Shown here piece after piece: positions 1-13,197 of a DNA stretch of 64,000 nt. The notes under the pieces are model-generated. The model was not told where the DNA came from, did not search any database, and worked only from the letters and a program-made list of their open reading frames with translations. The stretch lies in the NCBI GenBank assembly GCA_030248195.1, contig JASAND010022970.1, positions 1 to 64,000 of the forward strand. The letters are read 5' to 3'. The DNA comes from Trissonchulus latispiculum. Lineage: Eukaryota > Nematoda > Enoplea > Enoplida > Ironidae. Within the stretch, counting starts at the first letter, position 1. Every line of letters begins with the position of its first letter. The position numbers and the translations under genes are program-made.

Positions 1-82
1 TCTTAACTCCATGTTAAACATTTTAAGACTAATGCTCCCTTGATTTTGCAACACCATCACCGGTATTACTTTCTGTCTATAT

Positions 83-800
83 AGGCCCCATAAGTCCACT
101 AGTCACTTCCCTCGATTTCAGCAATATGTCCATTGAAACGAGCGTAGTCGATTTCCTGTATATGCCCCCAACCAAAACGCCGAAAAACGCTGTTTTAAGG
201 GGTTTGACCACTGGTCAATAGGCCCCATAGGCCGTAGTGACCACTGGTCACTTCCCTCGATTTCAGCAATATGTCCATTGAAACGAGCGTAGTCGATTTA
301 CTATATGTATATGCTCCCAACCAAAACGCCGAAAAACGCTGTTTTAAGGGGTTTGACCACTGGTCAATAGGCCCCATAGGCCGTGGTAGTGACCATCGGT
401 CACTTCCTTCAATTTCGGCAATATGCCCATTGAAACGAGCGCAGTCGATTTACTATGTATGCCCCCAACCAAAATGCCGAAAAACGCTGTTTTAAGGGGT
501 TTGACCACTGGTCAATAGGCCCCATAGGCCGTGGTAGTGACCACTGGTCACTTCCCTCGATTTCAGCAATATGTCCATTGAAACGAGCGTTGTCGATTTC
601 CTGTATATGCCCCCAACCAAAACACCGAAAAACGCTGTTTTAAGGGGTTTGACCACTGGTCAATAGGCCCCATAGGCCGTAGTGACCACTGGTCACTTCC
701 CTCGATTTCAGCAATATGTCCATTGAAACGAGCGTAGTCGATTTACTATATATGCCCCCAACCAAAACGCCGAAAAACACTGTTTTAAGGGGTTTGACCA
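83..800. repeat. ~146-bp tandem repeat, about five copies
   Basis: The same block recurs with anchors (ctcgatttcagcaatatg or a close variant) near 111, 255, 407, 555 and 701, a spacing of about 144-153 bp. Each unit contains the palindrome gaccactggtc, the phrase ataggccccatagg and the phrase cgaaaaacgctgttttaagg. The short open frames here repeat with the unit and are not genes. It lies upstream of, and probably within, the intron preceding the first readable exon of the coiled-coil gene. Confidence 0.9.
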
Positions 801-810
801 CGACAAGACA

Positions 811-1368
811 GACAAGATTTAATATGTTTAATATGAGCCAACATCTAAATAAGTAGAGGACAAGATGTAAACGGCTAATATGAGCCGCTACGTTTCTCTT
901 GGGCTCATATTGACGCGACTAAAATGGCAAACATAGATACAGTTTACGGTTAGTATATAAGCATCAGTGTTTATAAACGATTTGATTGGCTTGGGAATAT
1001 ATTAAATTAATGTGATGATTGCGATGATAACTTCAAATGTGATTTCTCAAGATTTCACAACATAAGTTCCACATTTTTGTTTCTTCATTAGATTGGACTT
1101 CGGTTTCGTTTTGTTGACTTATATGGTGGCCTTAAATGTGTATATACTTGGATGTAGCGGTGGAGAGGAAAACATTTACGTACAGCTTTGCTAAATTAAT
1201 GTTTGTGCGTCGTTATTCATGCAAGCCAAGTCAGTGTTGGATTCAAAGTACATATATAAGCAAATGCTAAATGAGCCCAAGAGAAACGTAGCGGCTCATA
1301 TTAGCCGTTTACATCTTGTCCTCTACTTATTTAGATGTTGGCTCATATTAAACATTTTAAATCTTGTC
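811..1368. mobile_element. Non-autonomous inverted-repeat DNA element (~558 bp)
   Basis: Positions about 811-910 reappear as a near-perfect reverse complement at about 1271-1368, giving terminal inverted repeats of roughly 100 bp. The ends read gacaagattta at the left and the complement at the right. The interior holds no open frame. I do not see a clear target duplication, so the superfamily is unassigned. It sits between the tandem repeat and the splice acceptor at 1487-1488. Confidence 0.75.
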
Positions 1369-1488
1369 CTTGACACATTTAAATGTTGACCATCATAGCT
1401 CATATTAACTTTTTCATGCGACTGCAAGGAGCATTTTTCCTACTTGTATATGTATGCTTTCTGAACCTGCTCTTTATATTTTTTTCAG

Positions 1489-4400
1489 ACAGATCTGACT
1501 GCAAAGGAAACTCAGTATGAGGCGGTGCTGGCAGACAACGAATCGTTACAGGAAACATTGGAAGAATTAGTTCAGGAGGCTGCGCAACAGCGGGCACGAA
1601 ACGATGAGCTGGAAGCCAGGAATCAGGGCCTGGAGTCACAGTTGGCCGCTGTCGCTGACTCCCTCGCTCAGGCCCAGCAGCGTCAGCTCGACTTAGAGTC
1701 AGAGAATGGGAGCCTGGCTCGACGTCTGGAGGCCCGTCGGGTGACATTGGACGAACAGTTGGAGGCCAAGCAGAAAGAACTGCGAAGCTTAGAGGCCAAA
1801 CTGGCTGAGACTGAGCGTAGTCTGAGGACAACGGAGGCCGACAAACGTGAGTTGTCGAGTCAGCTGGCCGTCAGGGACGAACGAGTGATCAGTCTCCGGC
1901 GTCAGATGGACACGGATCGAGCCAACGTTCAAAAGGAAACGGACACTGCGCGAAGTAAACTGAAAGAGCAGCGTGCCCGGGCGGATAAGCTGGAGGCCGA
2001 GCTTCAGCAGGCTCGCCATTCCCTCAGTCAGCTGTCTGCTTCAGCTGAAAAGACTGCTGATCAGACCAAGCTCATTGCGGAGTTGGAGCAACAGCTGACT
2101 TCAGGGAAGCACAGCTTTGAGGAAGTGCAACAGAAATTGGAGTCTGCACAGTCTCGTATCACAGAATTGGAATCTCAGCAAGCCTCTGTCTCCAGTCCGC
2201 TTCCTCCTATCGGCACCAAAAGAAAGCGTCTGAGCGATGATGACGACGACGAGTTTGGCGATGATTGCCCCAACTGTGTGGATCTGTCGCTGAAGTGCTC
2301 CTCTTTGGAAACGGAAAAACTTAAGGCCAAAAAGGAGTACATGGACAAACTGCGTGTTCAAAGAAAGGAACACCAAGAGAAACAGGCCAAAGCAGAGCAG
2401 GAGCTAATCCAATTGCGACAGCAGCTCGAATCGCAATCACCAGCAGTGACACCGGAAGACTCCACTGCTGCAGTGCAAGCGGCGGCACAAGAGCAAGTCC
2501 GCGCCTTGGAAACTGAGCACCGGCAACAGATGGAACAGCTGGAGAGTCGCGTCGCAGAGGCAGAGGATGTCCTGAAGCGACACGAAGAAGCAATTGCCAG
2601 ACTGGAGGAAGAAAAGGCTGCGCTGCTGGCTAGCTTAGATGAACAGACTCAGCTTGCAACGGATGCAGCAACCAGCCTCCGTTTGCAGAAGAAGGAGACG
2701 AACCAGCTGCAGGATAAACTGACTGCCAAATGTCGGGAGCTGGAGTTGAAACAGGGGCGCCTTAGCTATCTAGAAGAGAGAACTTCGTCACTGGAGTTAC
2801 TGGAGTCAAACTACACCCGCCTATTTCAGGAGAACTTGAACACACTTAAAAGTATGACTCTGTATCAGACTGAACGATTACAGTTGCAAAACCAGCTGGC
2901 TGAGGCGCAGAAGACATTCAGTCAACAGTTGGACAAGAAATTCTGGCAGGCTGAGGAAAATTTGACTGCACATCATCAAAGCAGCTCTTCCGAGACTACA
3001 GAAACGGATTCCGTCGAGTCGTCTACTACTTTGGCTGGTCGTGTCAGACAAAACCTGAGCCTGTTGCGATCTAAGTGCCAGTCGACACGTCAGGGTGTGT
3101 ACGAATTGCGTCTAGAGTTGGTAACTTCGCTAGCCTATCTGGACCATATCCTGGGCCGTCTAGGACGCAGTCAGTTTGCTACCGAAAGCCGCCCAGCATT
3201 TCTACAGCCCAGCGGCAGTGAAGCTGAGACTGTGCATGCAGTCGTCTCCACAGTTGGCTCAATGGTCTTCCAAGTTTCGTCAGACTTGGCGAAGTTGGAT
3301 GTGGCGGAGGGACGCTCTAAGCCGGATCCTGATGGAGCCGTCAGAATGCCGTCGGAAGATATCGTGACAGAGGTGATCAGCCTGCAAGCCAAGATGCGTG
3401 AACTGTTGCGACAGCGCGTCTCTGCTGAGGAACGGGCAGTTAAGGCTGAGCAGAAGGCTGATAAGGCCAAAATGTTGATGCTTCGATGCAGAGAACTGAT
3501 GAATCGAGCCGTCCTGGAAAAACAAAAGGCTGAACAGCGTCGGGATGAACTGCTGAACGAGTTTGCTCGTATCAGGGCGTCCAGCGCAGGAGACGCCGAA
3601 CCCCACTCCTCAATCGTTGCCTCTTCGACCTCCTCCACCTCTGCTGATGACGAAAACAGGGATCACCGGATCCTGAACATGCTGCGTGAAGAACTGCGCG
3701 GGAAGGAAGAAACCATACAGAAGCTGTCTGCTGAGCTGGACCAACTAGAACAGTCACACCAGACTCAGCTGGAAAAACTGCAGCAATCCCATGCGACTGA
3801 AGTGGAACTCCTGCAGTCCGAACTAAGTTCGATTCGGTCTGCTACACAGGAGGCCTTTAGCCTTCAGTCTGAATTGTCCCGGCTGAAGCGAGAAAAGGAT
3901 GACAAGGATCGGCAGTTGCTCTCCGTGATAAAGGACTATGAATCGCTGTCGGAGGATTTGGAGTCCATCGAGCGACAGAAGCGGGATCTTGAGCAGGAAC
4001 GAGACGTTCTGAAGAATGAGCTGAACTCAGCAGTGACTGCTCACGCAGAAGTGCAGCAGGCCTATGAATCGCTCAGCCAAGAACACTCAACCTTGAAACA
4101 GGTTTTCCAGCAGAGGTCGGGCGAACTATCGGAGACCAAGGCAGATCTGGACAAACTGCAAGACCGCTGTCAACAGCTGAGATCTGAACTGGACCAGCTT
4201 GTGAAGGAGGAACGGGAGACAACTGGTGCCCGGTTCAAAGCCGTGGAAACGGAGCTGGGCGTGGAACGAGGAAAGAGGGCTGACGTGGAATCCCAGCTGG
4301 CTGTGAAGGCTGACGAACTGACTCAACTGAAGAGTCAGCTCACGGAACTGCTGGATGAAAAGCGTGATCTGGATCGCCAGCTGGGTGATTTGAAACAGAC

Positions 4401-7400
4401 ATTGGAGGAATCACAGCGACAGTCACCGTCAGTGCAGCAGCGCGTTGAACAACTGACTGAACAATTGCAGCGAGAACGACAGGATTGGCAGCAACTGGAA
4501 TCGGATCTCAAAAAGCAGCTGGAGGAGGCGAGCCGATCCACGACTCAGCCGGATGAGTCAGTGACGGCCAAGCTGGAATCCTTGGAACAGGATAATCAGA
4601 AGTTACATGCAGACCTGAACCGGCTGAGACGATTTGAGAGTGGCAACAAGTCTCTATTGCAGCAGCTGGCTCTGAAAGATCATGCCTGTCATCGTCTGAT
4701 GGCAGAAAATAAGGATCAGAAACGACGTCTTGAAGCGTTGGCAACCCGCCTGGGTGACGGAGCCAATTTGGCCAGTCCAAACTCGGGCGGTGAACCGGCC
4801 GGCATCACTAATCCAGAGTACTATCATCGGAAGTTTGGCGAATTTGAGCAGAAAGTTAATGATCTTAGTGATAAGATCAAGCAGAAAGATGACGATCTGA
4901 CGAGAGTGCAGCTGCAGATTGAGGAACGCGAACATTCCTTAGAAGCGGCTCAGCAGACACTTCTTCAAGAGAAGCAGAAGTTTGAATTGGAACTGACGAA
5001 TCGGCAGAAAGTGATTTCTGATCTCCAGGCCCAGCTGAAGGCGGAAAAGGAGAATGTTGCGGCGGCGGAAGGCAAACTGAGGAATCAGTTGTCAGCTGGC
5101 AAGGCCTATAGAAATCAGATGGTGGAAGAAAAGAATAAACGTCAGGAGTCTGAGAAGAAGGTTAAACGTTTGGAGAATGAACTGGGCGAAGTTCGCACCA
5201 AACTGTCCACTCTGGATCAAACTGCCTCCCAGCGACAAGGCGAATTGGATCAAGTCCGAGCGAGTCTTACGGCCGCTGAGGCTCAACTGGCTCAGCAACG
5301 CAGCACTGCGGAGTCGGAGCTGACGGAGCTTAAAAACCAAGTGGACAAGTACAAGCGTTACCGTAGCGAAGTATCACGTCTAAAGGATGAGTGCAGTAAG
5401 CTTCGTGAGGCCTGCCAGGAAGCCAAAGCTGAGCTGGCGGAGAAGGACGGGAAATACAGAAAGCTCCTTGTGGATCATGAAGAACGGCAGGCCAAAGTGG
5501 ATCGCCTGGACCTGTGTGAGCGCGGGTTTGCCGAGATGCAGCGACGATTCATCAAGTTTCGTGAAATGACTCGGTTGGTAAGTGTACGCTTCCTAAGTGA
5601 TTTGCTATGCAACCTAAAGTTTGAATTCCAATATTTTTAGATTTTTGGTTCGTCATTTTATACTGGACACAGCTGAAAGTGTTTATGGTGCTTCCATTTT
5701 AAATTTATTGTAGAGGCCAATCTTTAAATAAATAAATTGACTATAACGTTTCTATTTTCCGATTGTCGTGTGTTTAATCTATTTAGAAAATTTGATATTC
5801 TTATAACTATTTTTGGGTCTTATTTCGATTACCTCCCACCACTCAAAATCGTTAGAACTTGACCAAATTAGCTAAAATTTGGCATGGGTAAGTTTTTGGC
5901 TACGCTGAGTTCAAATATCACGACATTTTTCGATTTCGCGAAATTCTTTTTTTTTATTTCTAAGGGCGGACTAAGCGAAATCAAAATCTTTTTGTCTTCG
6001 ATTTTGCTGAAAAGATGTACATAGGGGTTTTCGGAGTCGTAGAACACGAATCTGAAGTCCGTTTTTCGAACCGGTTTTTCGTTTGCCCAGTATAAGCTAA
6101 AGATTTAAGCTTAAGATGTAAGCTTGTACTGAGTAGGCTTAGGCTTAGGCTCGTGGGAGCCCCATCGATGGCGGGACAAGTGAGGAGGGCATATTTTTGG
6201 AAAATTATTTTCTTATTTTTGCGAAGGTTTTTGCGTAAGCTGCCGAAATCGTTAGAAATTGCTAAATTTAGGTGTCTTGAAGCTGAAATAGCGAAAATTC
6301 CTTTAAAAATCCGGCGAAGTCGAAAAATGTTTTGAAAATTAAGATAAAAATAGTAAAGTTTGTCAATTTCTTGGGGTATGGGTGAAGTCGGAATTTATAG
6401 GAATCTTTTCATCGGGGGAACTCGTCGCATGGGGGCCATTCCCCTCAGAAAAATAAGAAAGTATTTGTCGGAATAAATAAAGGGATCCTGAATTATGGAT
6501 CCTGACCTCAGGAAAATGCAATATCAAAAGTGGAATAGTGCCTTGATTTCTGGGGGTTACTTTAGTGAGAATGGGGCAGGGGTCCCCTCACCTGACCTCT
6601 CCCCGTCACTCGAACTGTTTGACTCCCCCGTCGGTCCTATTCCCGGTTCTCGGTTTTCCTCCTGTCCTTGAGCAGCTTGAGAAAAGCCTAATTTTTCGGA
6701 TTATTTTCAAAAACAAAATTGTAAAAGCACCCTGGCTTCGCCAAAATTATTTGCACTAAAACAGTTTTTTTCTATTATATTTTATCCAGAGTGACTGGTT
6801 AATAAGGTGGCGGTTGACGGCTCTTGTAAAGACTAGGGAAGTGGTTTGTTAACCAAAACTACATTAACTTTAAACTCACATTTAGTTTTTACGGCCTACA
6901 TAGAAGGCTGTTTTTAGTGAAAAGTTGGCGATTTTGACGACTTTAGCCCCCATTGATCCTACTTCTGATGGGATGTAAAAACTGTGGAATGGATGTCCCA
7001 CTACTTCCCACACCTACCTATTGTTCCTAAAATAAATCCAGTCTTTTAAATCTCTCTATCCATAATATTTTCCATAAGACGAGTATACAGTTTAACTCCT
7101 AATCAGGTCTGAAAGATTTTTAAATTGGTAGCTAGACTAAGGAAGTCTCGTACACTAATTGCCAGTGGGCATATCTTTTGGAAAAGTCTGTGCTCCTCGA
7201 AAAATGTTTGAGTAGAGATCTGCTTATTCCACTCTTTGTGGGGAAACTCCAGATTTAGAATTACTAAGATGCGACATCCCATTTATTCTTTTTCTGTCTG
7301 TCTACCTACTTTCTAAAACTTAGGTGGCTTCGTAATATTGTGTAGCATTTTATACCAATTCCGCTTTTTCTGTGGTTGTTCCTTCTGTTTTTTGCTGAAC

Positions 7401-8467
7401 TTTCGTGGTTACATTCTTGCCTATTTTACACTTTTTAATTTTATCTCTTTAGCAGCTGGAAAAGCATCATCAGCGTGAGCGCTCCTGGCAGTTGACTATG
7501 GCTGAGATTGAAAGAACCCTGGCACCATTGGCTCACGTCCTAACTTCATGGTCTGTGGACCTGGAAGCGGAAGAGAGCGGAGAAGATATTGTAGATGGCG
7601 CCAACGTAAACTCGGATGCAATTCTTGCAGGTGTTGTGGACTCCACTTCCCCTGAGGTAAGAGATTACAAGCTATGTAGGATGTAGTGCATCATAATGAA
7701 CTGATAGTTTAAACAAGCAAGTTTTATGTTCGCATATCGTATTAACCAAGTTTTTGCTTCGGGAGAAGTGCTTTTTGCACATTTTAAGGACCTGTGCATT
7801 GTGCCAAGAGTGCATACTAACAGATAGTGTGATAGGTCACACTCTTAGTTATTAGCATGTAGACATGATTTTTTTAGAATATCTGTTGACCTTCCACTTC
7901 TGAGTACTTAGGGTACTCCCCTTCCAGTAACTCTGTTATCCAGTACACAATTGTGTATGCCCACTCTAGATTTACATGTTGAAACCTGTGGATATTTCGA
8001 GCTTCAAGAGTACACCATTGTGTACTATATACGTATTACGGTAGCGTAGATACGGGGGGGGGCGGCCGCCCTCCTCGAAATGGTTGTGCCCCCCCCTGAA
8101 AGTATTGGGAAAATAAATTTTACGTTGCCGCTACCCGCGAAACCCTATTTTGCACGGTCATCTTTGGCTGAGGAAAAATGTCAGCGGCAACCCATTCATG
8201 CAAGTTACGTACTTGTTTTTACTTAAAATTCCACGATTGGTTTCAGAATATTGAACAGCAAGGAAATATACGTTGCTGTTTTGAAATCAGATATTTTCAC
8301 AAAGGAACAGTTAGTTACGGTAAAAAGTGCGGGAGAGTAAACGAACACTTTAAAGCATTAAATGCTCAGCTTTGAATTGATAAAATGTTGATTTTAGTTT
8401 TGCTGTATATAAATGATTGGTTTACGGTTTTTTGCAGAACTCTAACGCTGAAGGCCATGCCTCCTGA
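1489..8467 (+). CDS. Very long coiled-coil protein, 3' part (5' end outside window)
   Basis: I read three exons: 1489-5577 after a tttttttcag acceptor, ending at TTG|gtaagt; 7453-7656, ending at GAG|gtaaga; and 8438-8467 after ggttttttgcag, ending in TGA. All junctions are phase 0, and joined they give 1440 residues. The 1363-residue first exon is almost continuous heptad-repeat coiled coil rich in E, Q, L, K and R. An NLS-like KRKR followed by an Asp run and a DDCPNC segment lies near residues 244-261. A Ser/Thr-rich break occurs around residues 500-510, and an acidic tail follows. The first exon may be preceded by others to the left of the window, and no start codon is visible. No enzymatic domain is seen. 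The length recalls large scaffold proteins (nucleoporin TPR, golgin, centrosomal or kinetochore types), but no signature lets me choose. The last nine-residue exon rests on a good acceptor and matching phase. Confidence 0.8.
5578..7452 (+). other. Intron of coiled-coil gene
   Basis: It runs from gtaagt at 5578 to the acceptor ctctttag at 7452. Apart from the diverged repeat at 5825-6145 it holds AT-rich sequence with scattered poly-purine tracts. The open frames in it are short and show no protein-like composition. Confidence 0.7.
5825..6145. repeat. Diverged half of the foldback family seen at 50.9-51.2 kb
   Basis: This stretch follows the same word order as 50890-51195: cttgaccaaa, agctaaaatttgg, cgctgagttc, agggcgga, cttcgattttgc, gaaaagatgta, aggggtttt, aacacgaatctgaag, then aagcttaagatgtaagctt and gtactgag. 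It therefore belongs to the same dispersed repeat family. The mirror arm present at 51 kb is missing here. Confidence 0.75.
7657..8437 (+). other. Short intron of coiled-coil gene
   Basis: It runs from gtaaga at 7657 to ttttttgcag at 8437, 781 bp. It includes a short G/C-homopolymer patch at about 8055-8097 resembling the inner ends of the CAGGGGCGC-type hAT elements elsewhere in the window. I see nothing else. Confidence 0.6.
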
Positions 8468-9829
8468 CTTAGCGATTGATGTTGGAGATTTTCATGTTTG
8501 CTCAGTATCCCCATTGTTTCTTACTTTTCCTGTTGGTGTAAAGACATGTTTCCTGAAGACTTTATCATTTCCTGTCAATACAGATTTTAACTTGACAATT
8601 TCATTCACTGTTTCACATTTATTTGAACTGTTCGTTTGTACCGGTCTGAATTTAGCGTATTAGTTTTAATTGTGCTTCAATTTCTGTTCGTTACTGACTT
8701 GTTTATTGGACTTTGTGTTGGAACAACTTTACTCAACTAATTTTTCCTCAGCTTCAGCGAATCTGCTAGAATCTGGTTGATAGAGGGTGTTTTTGAAAAA
8801 GCAATCTGAAGGAAAGATTTGTGATAAGAGTGTTTCATGCAAAACTTATTGAATATATATTATTTCTTAGTTTTTTTAAACACGAAGTTTGTTTGCGGAT
8901 TCGCGCTTTCATGTTGTTTGTTTATGTTTTTAATAACTTTAATTGTGACTGATTTGTCTGTCGAACCGATTTCATAATTCTTGTGGCTTGCCAGTTCGAG
9001 TTCGCGCGATTGCTCTCACCTACGCGTAGGTGCGGCGTAAGTGTTTAATTCTTAAATCTTGAATTCGTCAGTTAAGCAGTAGGAATCGACCGTGATTTTA
9101 GTTGTGGTTCTATTATTTGTTCCGGTTTCGGTTTTTGATTTGTTTTTAGTCGTTTTGTGCCATCTTGAGCTCGCCTTTGCTGTTTAGTGTTTTGGAATTC
9201 CACTTGAGTAGAAACTGTAACTTTTTGTGATCTCTATCACCCACCATCTACCGCTTACATCGGTAGATTTTTCGAAAAAGCTTCGGTTTCTGACTTGGGT
9301 AAGTTAGATGAATAGGCTGAGCAACAGATTTTCCTCAATGTTGCTAGTTGGAGCTAGAAAGTTATTTGCTTCATAAAACTTGCGAAAGCAGTTTAACGAT
9401 CTTAACAAAATTAGATTATATGTATATATTTAGTTTATCCGTTTTAAAAAATTTATGAAAGATTCGTTTTGACAAGTTTTGTATATGCACACTGTTTAAA
9501 TTTAATGAATTTGAACATTTTTGAAGATGTGATCTTTAAGAATTTTAACCCATTTTGCCTCTACTCGCATTCAAATATATACTGGAACTCCCGCATTTGC
9601 ATTAGATTAGACATTAGATAGACTCCTATTTTTTTTAACGAAGTTGGTCCTGCTGGCTAGTTTTGATCTCTCCAAGATGAGCTCTTTAGGAGACTAGGAG
9701 TCATTGTTTCATTCTGAGCTCAGTTCGCACGAACGATTTGGATTTTGTAACTGTTTTTAGGCTGGTTAATGCCGTGAAGTTCAAGCCTTAGCCGCCATAT
9801 TACTTTGCCATTGTGGCAGATATGGTGTT
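8468..9829. other. 3' flank of coiled-coil gene, no further gene seen
   Basis: The sequence is T-rich, consistent with 3' UTR followed by intergenic DNA. I find no AATAAA near the proposed stop, so the cleavage site is not placed. No open frame has protein-like composition. Confidence 0.5.
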
Positions 9830-10185
9830 CTGGGTTTATTTTAGGCAAAAATAAGTGGGGGGGGGGGAGAGTGGGGGGGAATAAAATGCGCCCAAAATGC
9901 TGTATAAATAGCCTGTTTTGCACATACACTGCTATAACTATGCTTAAAAGTGCTAAAAAATCAAGTTTAGCACAAAAAAAGGCGATTTGCCATCAAAAAT
10001 TTCCGGCTAAGCCGGAAAAGTTTTGACCAAAAATCCAAACAATTTGGCAATTTCTGGGCACCTTAGGCTGAGTGGGGGAAGCCCGAAAAAGTGGGGGTGG
10101 CGCCTAGTGGGCGGGGAGGTGCTCGATTGTGGGGGAACCCAAAAAGTGGGAGGGTGCCCCCCGCCCCCCAATAAAATAAACCCAG
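9830..10185. mobile_element. Small TIR element (356 bp), GTGTT target duplication
   Basis: The ends are CTGGGTTTATTTTA at 9830 and its complement taaaataaacccag ending at 10185. The flanks GTGTT at 9825-9829 and 10186-10190 are identical. G-rich and C-rich tracts lie just inside the ends, and a small ccggctaagccgg palindrome lies in the interior. It is too short to encode a transposase, and the 5-bp duplication leaves its superfamily open. Confidence 0.75.
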
Positions 10186-11082
10186 GTGTTGTGCAACTTA
10201 ATTTCCAGAATTTTTGGTTTCTGGCATTTTTGGGCGGCTTGAGGCTGGAAACATAAATCCTAAAATATATATAGGTTTACGGAATTTAATCCAACATTTA
10301 GAATGTCATGGCTAGTAAAAATGTCGCTGTTTTCGTATACAAACTATGTGACCCTCCACAAAAACATTGTGGCAGTATGTACTAGCTGTAGACCGCAACT
10401 TGCACGCACAGCAATAGCTCTTAGCTGAGGAGCTAAGAATGTGGCGTTTGTCTTTGCTATTTCTTGTGTATATGTAATATTTTCTTTCGTATATATGTTT
10501 ATTATTGGGAATAACTTTTCATATGGAGACTTTAATCATGCTTATCGCATACTGCCTTCTTTATGTTGTGTTGACGTGTGTGCTGTTGTAGTAGTTTTAT
10601 GCGGCCGTTGGCACGATCCATGTATATATAAAATACGTTAAATATATACCACTATAGAAGTCTTTATCCTTGCATTGCGTCTAATTGCATATATATTGTT
10701 TTGTTTTATCCACAAGGTTATTATGTTTTTGTAGAAGGCCGGGTAGGAATGTAATAGTAGTCTGTAGTTTCAATCATGCAAACTTTGTGAAGACGGGTGT
10801 CAACTTACTTGAGCTGCTCTGAAACCAATTTCACTATTGTATTAACATCTTTGTGCAGCACAGTAATTGATAAATGTTGGCTCCAGTGTCCGTAGAAATA
10901 GTTTTGCGTGATGTTTGGCTTTATGATTCTTATTTTGGATTTCACCTTTGGGCACCGTCTTTTTAAGAACCCTGAAGCCGTATTTCGTAGTTTCGTAGTT
11001 GTGTAGCAGCGTGTACTTGGTTTTGGAACAGCTGAGCATTCAGTTGTGCTTAAAAGGTTTAGTATCTTGTGCTTTTAACTGT
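10186..11082. other. Intergenic, nothing recognised
   Basis: T-rich sequence with a small hairpin at about 10420-10437 (agctcttagctgaggagct). No gene, RNA or element boundary that I can support. Confidence 0.5.
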
Positions 11083-11412
11083 GTTTATCCTAGGCAAAAA
11101 TTTCTGGGTGGGGGGAAGTCTGGGGGGCGATTCCCCCAAGTCTGAGGGGGAAACGGATTTCTGGAGGGAGAGAAAATTTTTTCGAAAAATGCTTAAAAAT
11201 AGCTATTTTTTGCTGCTGAGCTAAAAATTAACTATTTTTAACCTAAATTTAAGCTTAATATAGCTAAAAATGTTTAAAAATCCGGCGACGCCGGAAAATT
11301 TTTTCGAAATTTACCCTCAAAACCTGTTTTTAAGGCACTGTAGAGTTATGTGGGGGAAGGCCCGAATCCTGGGGGTCTCTCCCCCCCTCTAGGAAAAATC
11401 CAGAGTTTGTTG
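11083..11412. repeat. Degenerate relative of the 9830-10185 element
   Basis: It begins with tgtttatcctaggcaaaaat followed by G-rich tracts. It contains the ccggcgacgccggaaaa palindrome and ends with C-rich tracts plus ctctaggaaaaatccagag. This order matches the 9830 element, but the ends are too diverged to mark a target duplication. Confidence 0.5.
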
Positions 11413-11894
11413 AACAGAGATGGACGCGTTGCGGCCGAAATTTGCAATAACATCCTCCCCATCGCTCGCATCAAATTTTCAGTCCGCACAAAACCGATTC
11501 GGTGTGTGCGTCCAACTCTGGTTATGAAACGGCGCTTTAGCTTGGTTAAGATCAACGCCTTGTTTAGTCTAGCTTAGATTCAAACTCATTCCGTTGTTTC
11601 ATAACATGTATGTCAATAGTAGAGACATTTTTCTGTTTTATGTACAGCTTTTTTCTGTTTTAATATGTCAGTCTATACAGTTTATGTAAATGTTCAAGAA
11701 AATCACCAGTGTAAATTTCTAGCGTTTCAGTTCTGCGTTTTTTCTAGTTTTACATATATATGTGTCTGTCATCGTCAGGAAACCGATATTTCCGTGTAGA
11801 ATATTTCAGAATAAGGTTTGATGTTGCTTAAAAAGGATATTAGGCCGATACTAGCAAAACATCTATACTAAAGAGAAGAGGGGTCAGCGAGAAG

Positions 11895-12062
11895 CCCCCC
11901 CCCCCCCCCCCCCGGGCCCCTTCAGACCCCCCCCGGTAGGGAGGCCCCTGGAGGGGGGGGGGGGGGGGCGCGGCTGCTACGCTCTTCTTCTCCCCTCGCG
12001 CGGCGGGGCGCCCGCCCCGCGGGCCGGGGCACCGCGTGGGCGGGGGCGTCGTGTGGTCGGGT
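11895..12062. other. Extreme poly-C / poly-G block
   Basis: Long C runs at about 11895-11913 are followed by C-rich and G-rich tracts and a G run near 11955-11968. Then comes about 90 bases of nearly pure G+C (12000-12055). The block contrasts sharply with the AT-rich surroundings. It could be a quadruplex-forming tract or poorly resolved sequence. Confidence 0.6.
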
Positions 12063-13190
12063 GTTAGTTTTTTTTTTTTTTAATATTATTGGATTTTACT
12101 TCCCTAGATAGACTACGACAGTTAGGGGGGGGAAGGTGGTTTTTATTTAAAGGAAAGTTTTCTTTGTTTATTCAAAGTTCTGATTTGGAGACTTACCTTC
12201 AATAATTGAAGTTCAATTACGAATTTAGGATATAGTTTACATTTAGGGTTCCCTTTTGTGAGGTTTTATGCCAGAGCAAAGTTGCGTTTTCTGCTTTGTT
12301 TTCTTTGATTTATATATCTATTGACATTTCACCAAACAATTCTGTTATTTTTAGGAGAACTGGTCTTGGACGTCAGCCCAGCTCTCCGTTCATAGGTTTT
12401 CACATTTATGTTCGAGTTTTATGATGTTGTCTGTTTTAATGTTTAATGGAAGCATATGTTGTGTTTTGATCGTTATGTTTAAGCTATTGATAAAAGTCGT
12501 CGTTAAATCTGACAGTTTTGTGACAACACATTGTTACAGTGGCGGTTGTCTCGATCATTTTTTAGGTTAATAATTTGTAAACAACAAGTATGTGAACGTG
12601 TAAAAAACAAATCGTGTGCGTGTATCCTTGCTGTTGTCCGAACGGACGTTAGTGTTGATACCAGTTGTCTTAGAACTTTCTCGCTGGTCTAAACTTCGTG
12701 AGTGACAACTGTGCGACAACGACCGTTGCGGATTTCTGCGATTATTGAAAATTAACAATTGGTGCAAAAAAGCAAATGTTGTACAATTTTATAAGCGCTT
12801 CGAATGAATGTGGTTTTTCTGATTTGAATTGTATAAAATAGCAGTTATGAAGTATATATGGCATTTTAAACGTTCAAACGTTCACGCAAAAACTGCATTG
12901 ATTTCTATATTTTGATCACCGAAATTGTGTGTCATGCAGCTTCAGCCATCTTAGCCAAAGCTGGGTTAAGGATAACTACCAGTATCAGCACCTTTTAATG
13001 CATTAAGCAAAGTTTGTGGTAGCAGAAAGAGAAAGCATTTTCTGTTATTTGGTGTTTTTAATTTGTTGTTCATTCAGTAAAAATGTTTTTGGTTCTTAAT
13101 TGTTCGTTTTGATAAGTTTCAAGAGTTGGTGTAGTGGTCGGTAGTCTTCGATTCAACTTGTAACTTCATTATTTTGAATGGTTGACATCC
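12063..13190. other. Intergenic, nothing recognised
   Basis: AT-rich sequence without credible open frames, element ends or RNA genes. Confidence 0.5.
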
Positions 13191-13197
13191 TTGGCAT

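Noticed and set aside
1400..5569. Several minus-strand and alternate-frame open stretches across the large exon
   Set aside because: They are shadows of the long coiled-coil exon, whose biased codon composition keeps other frames open.
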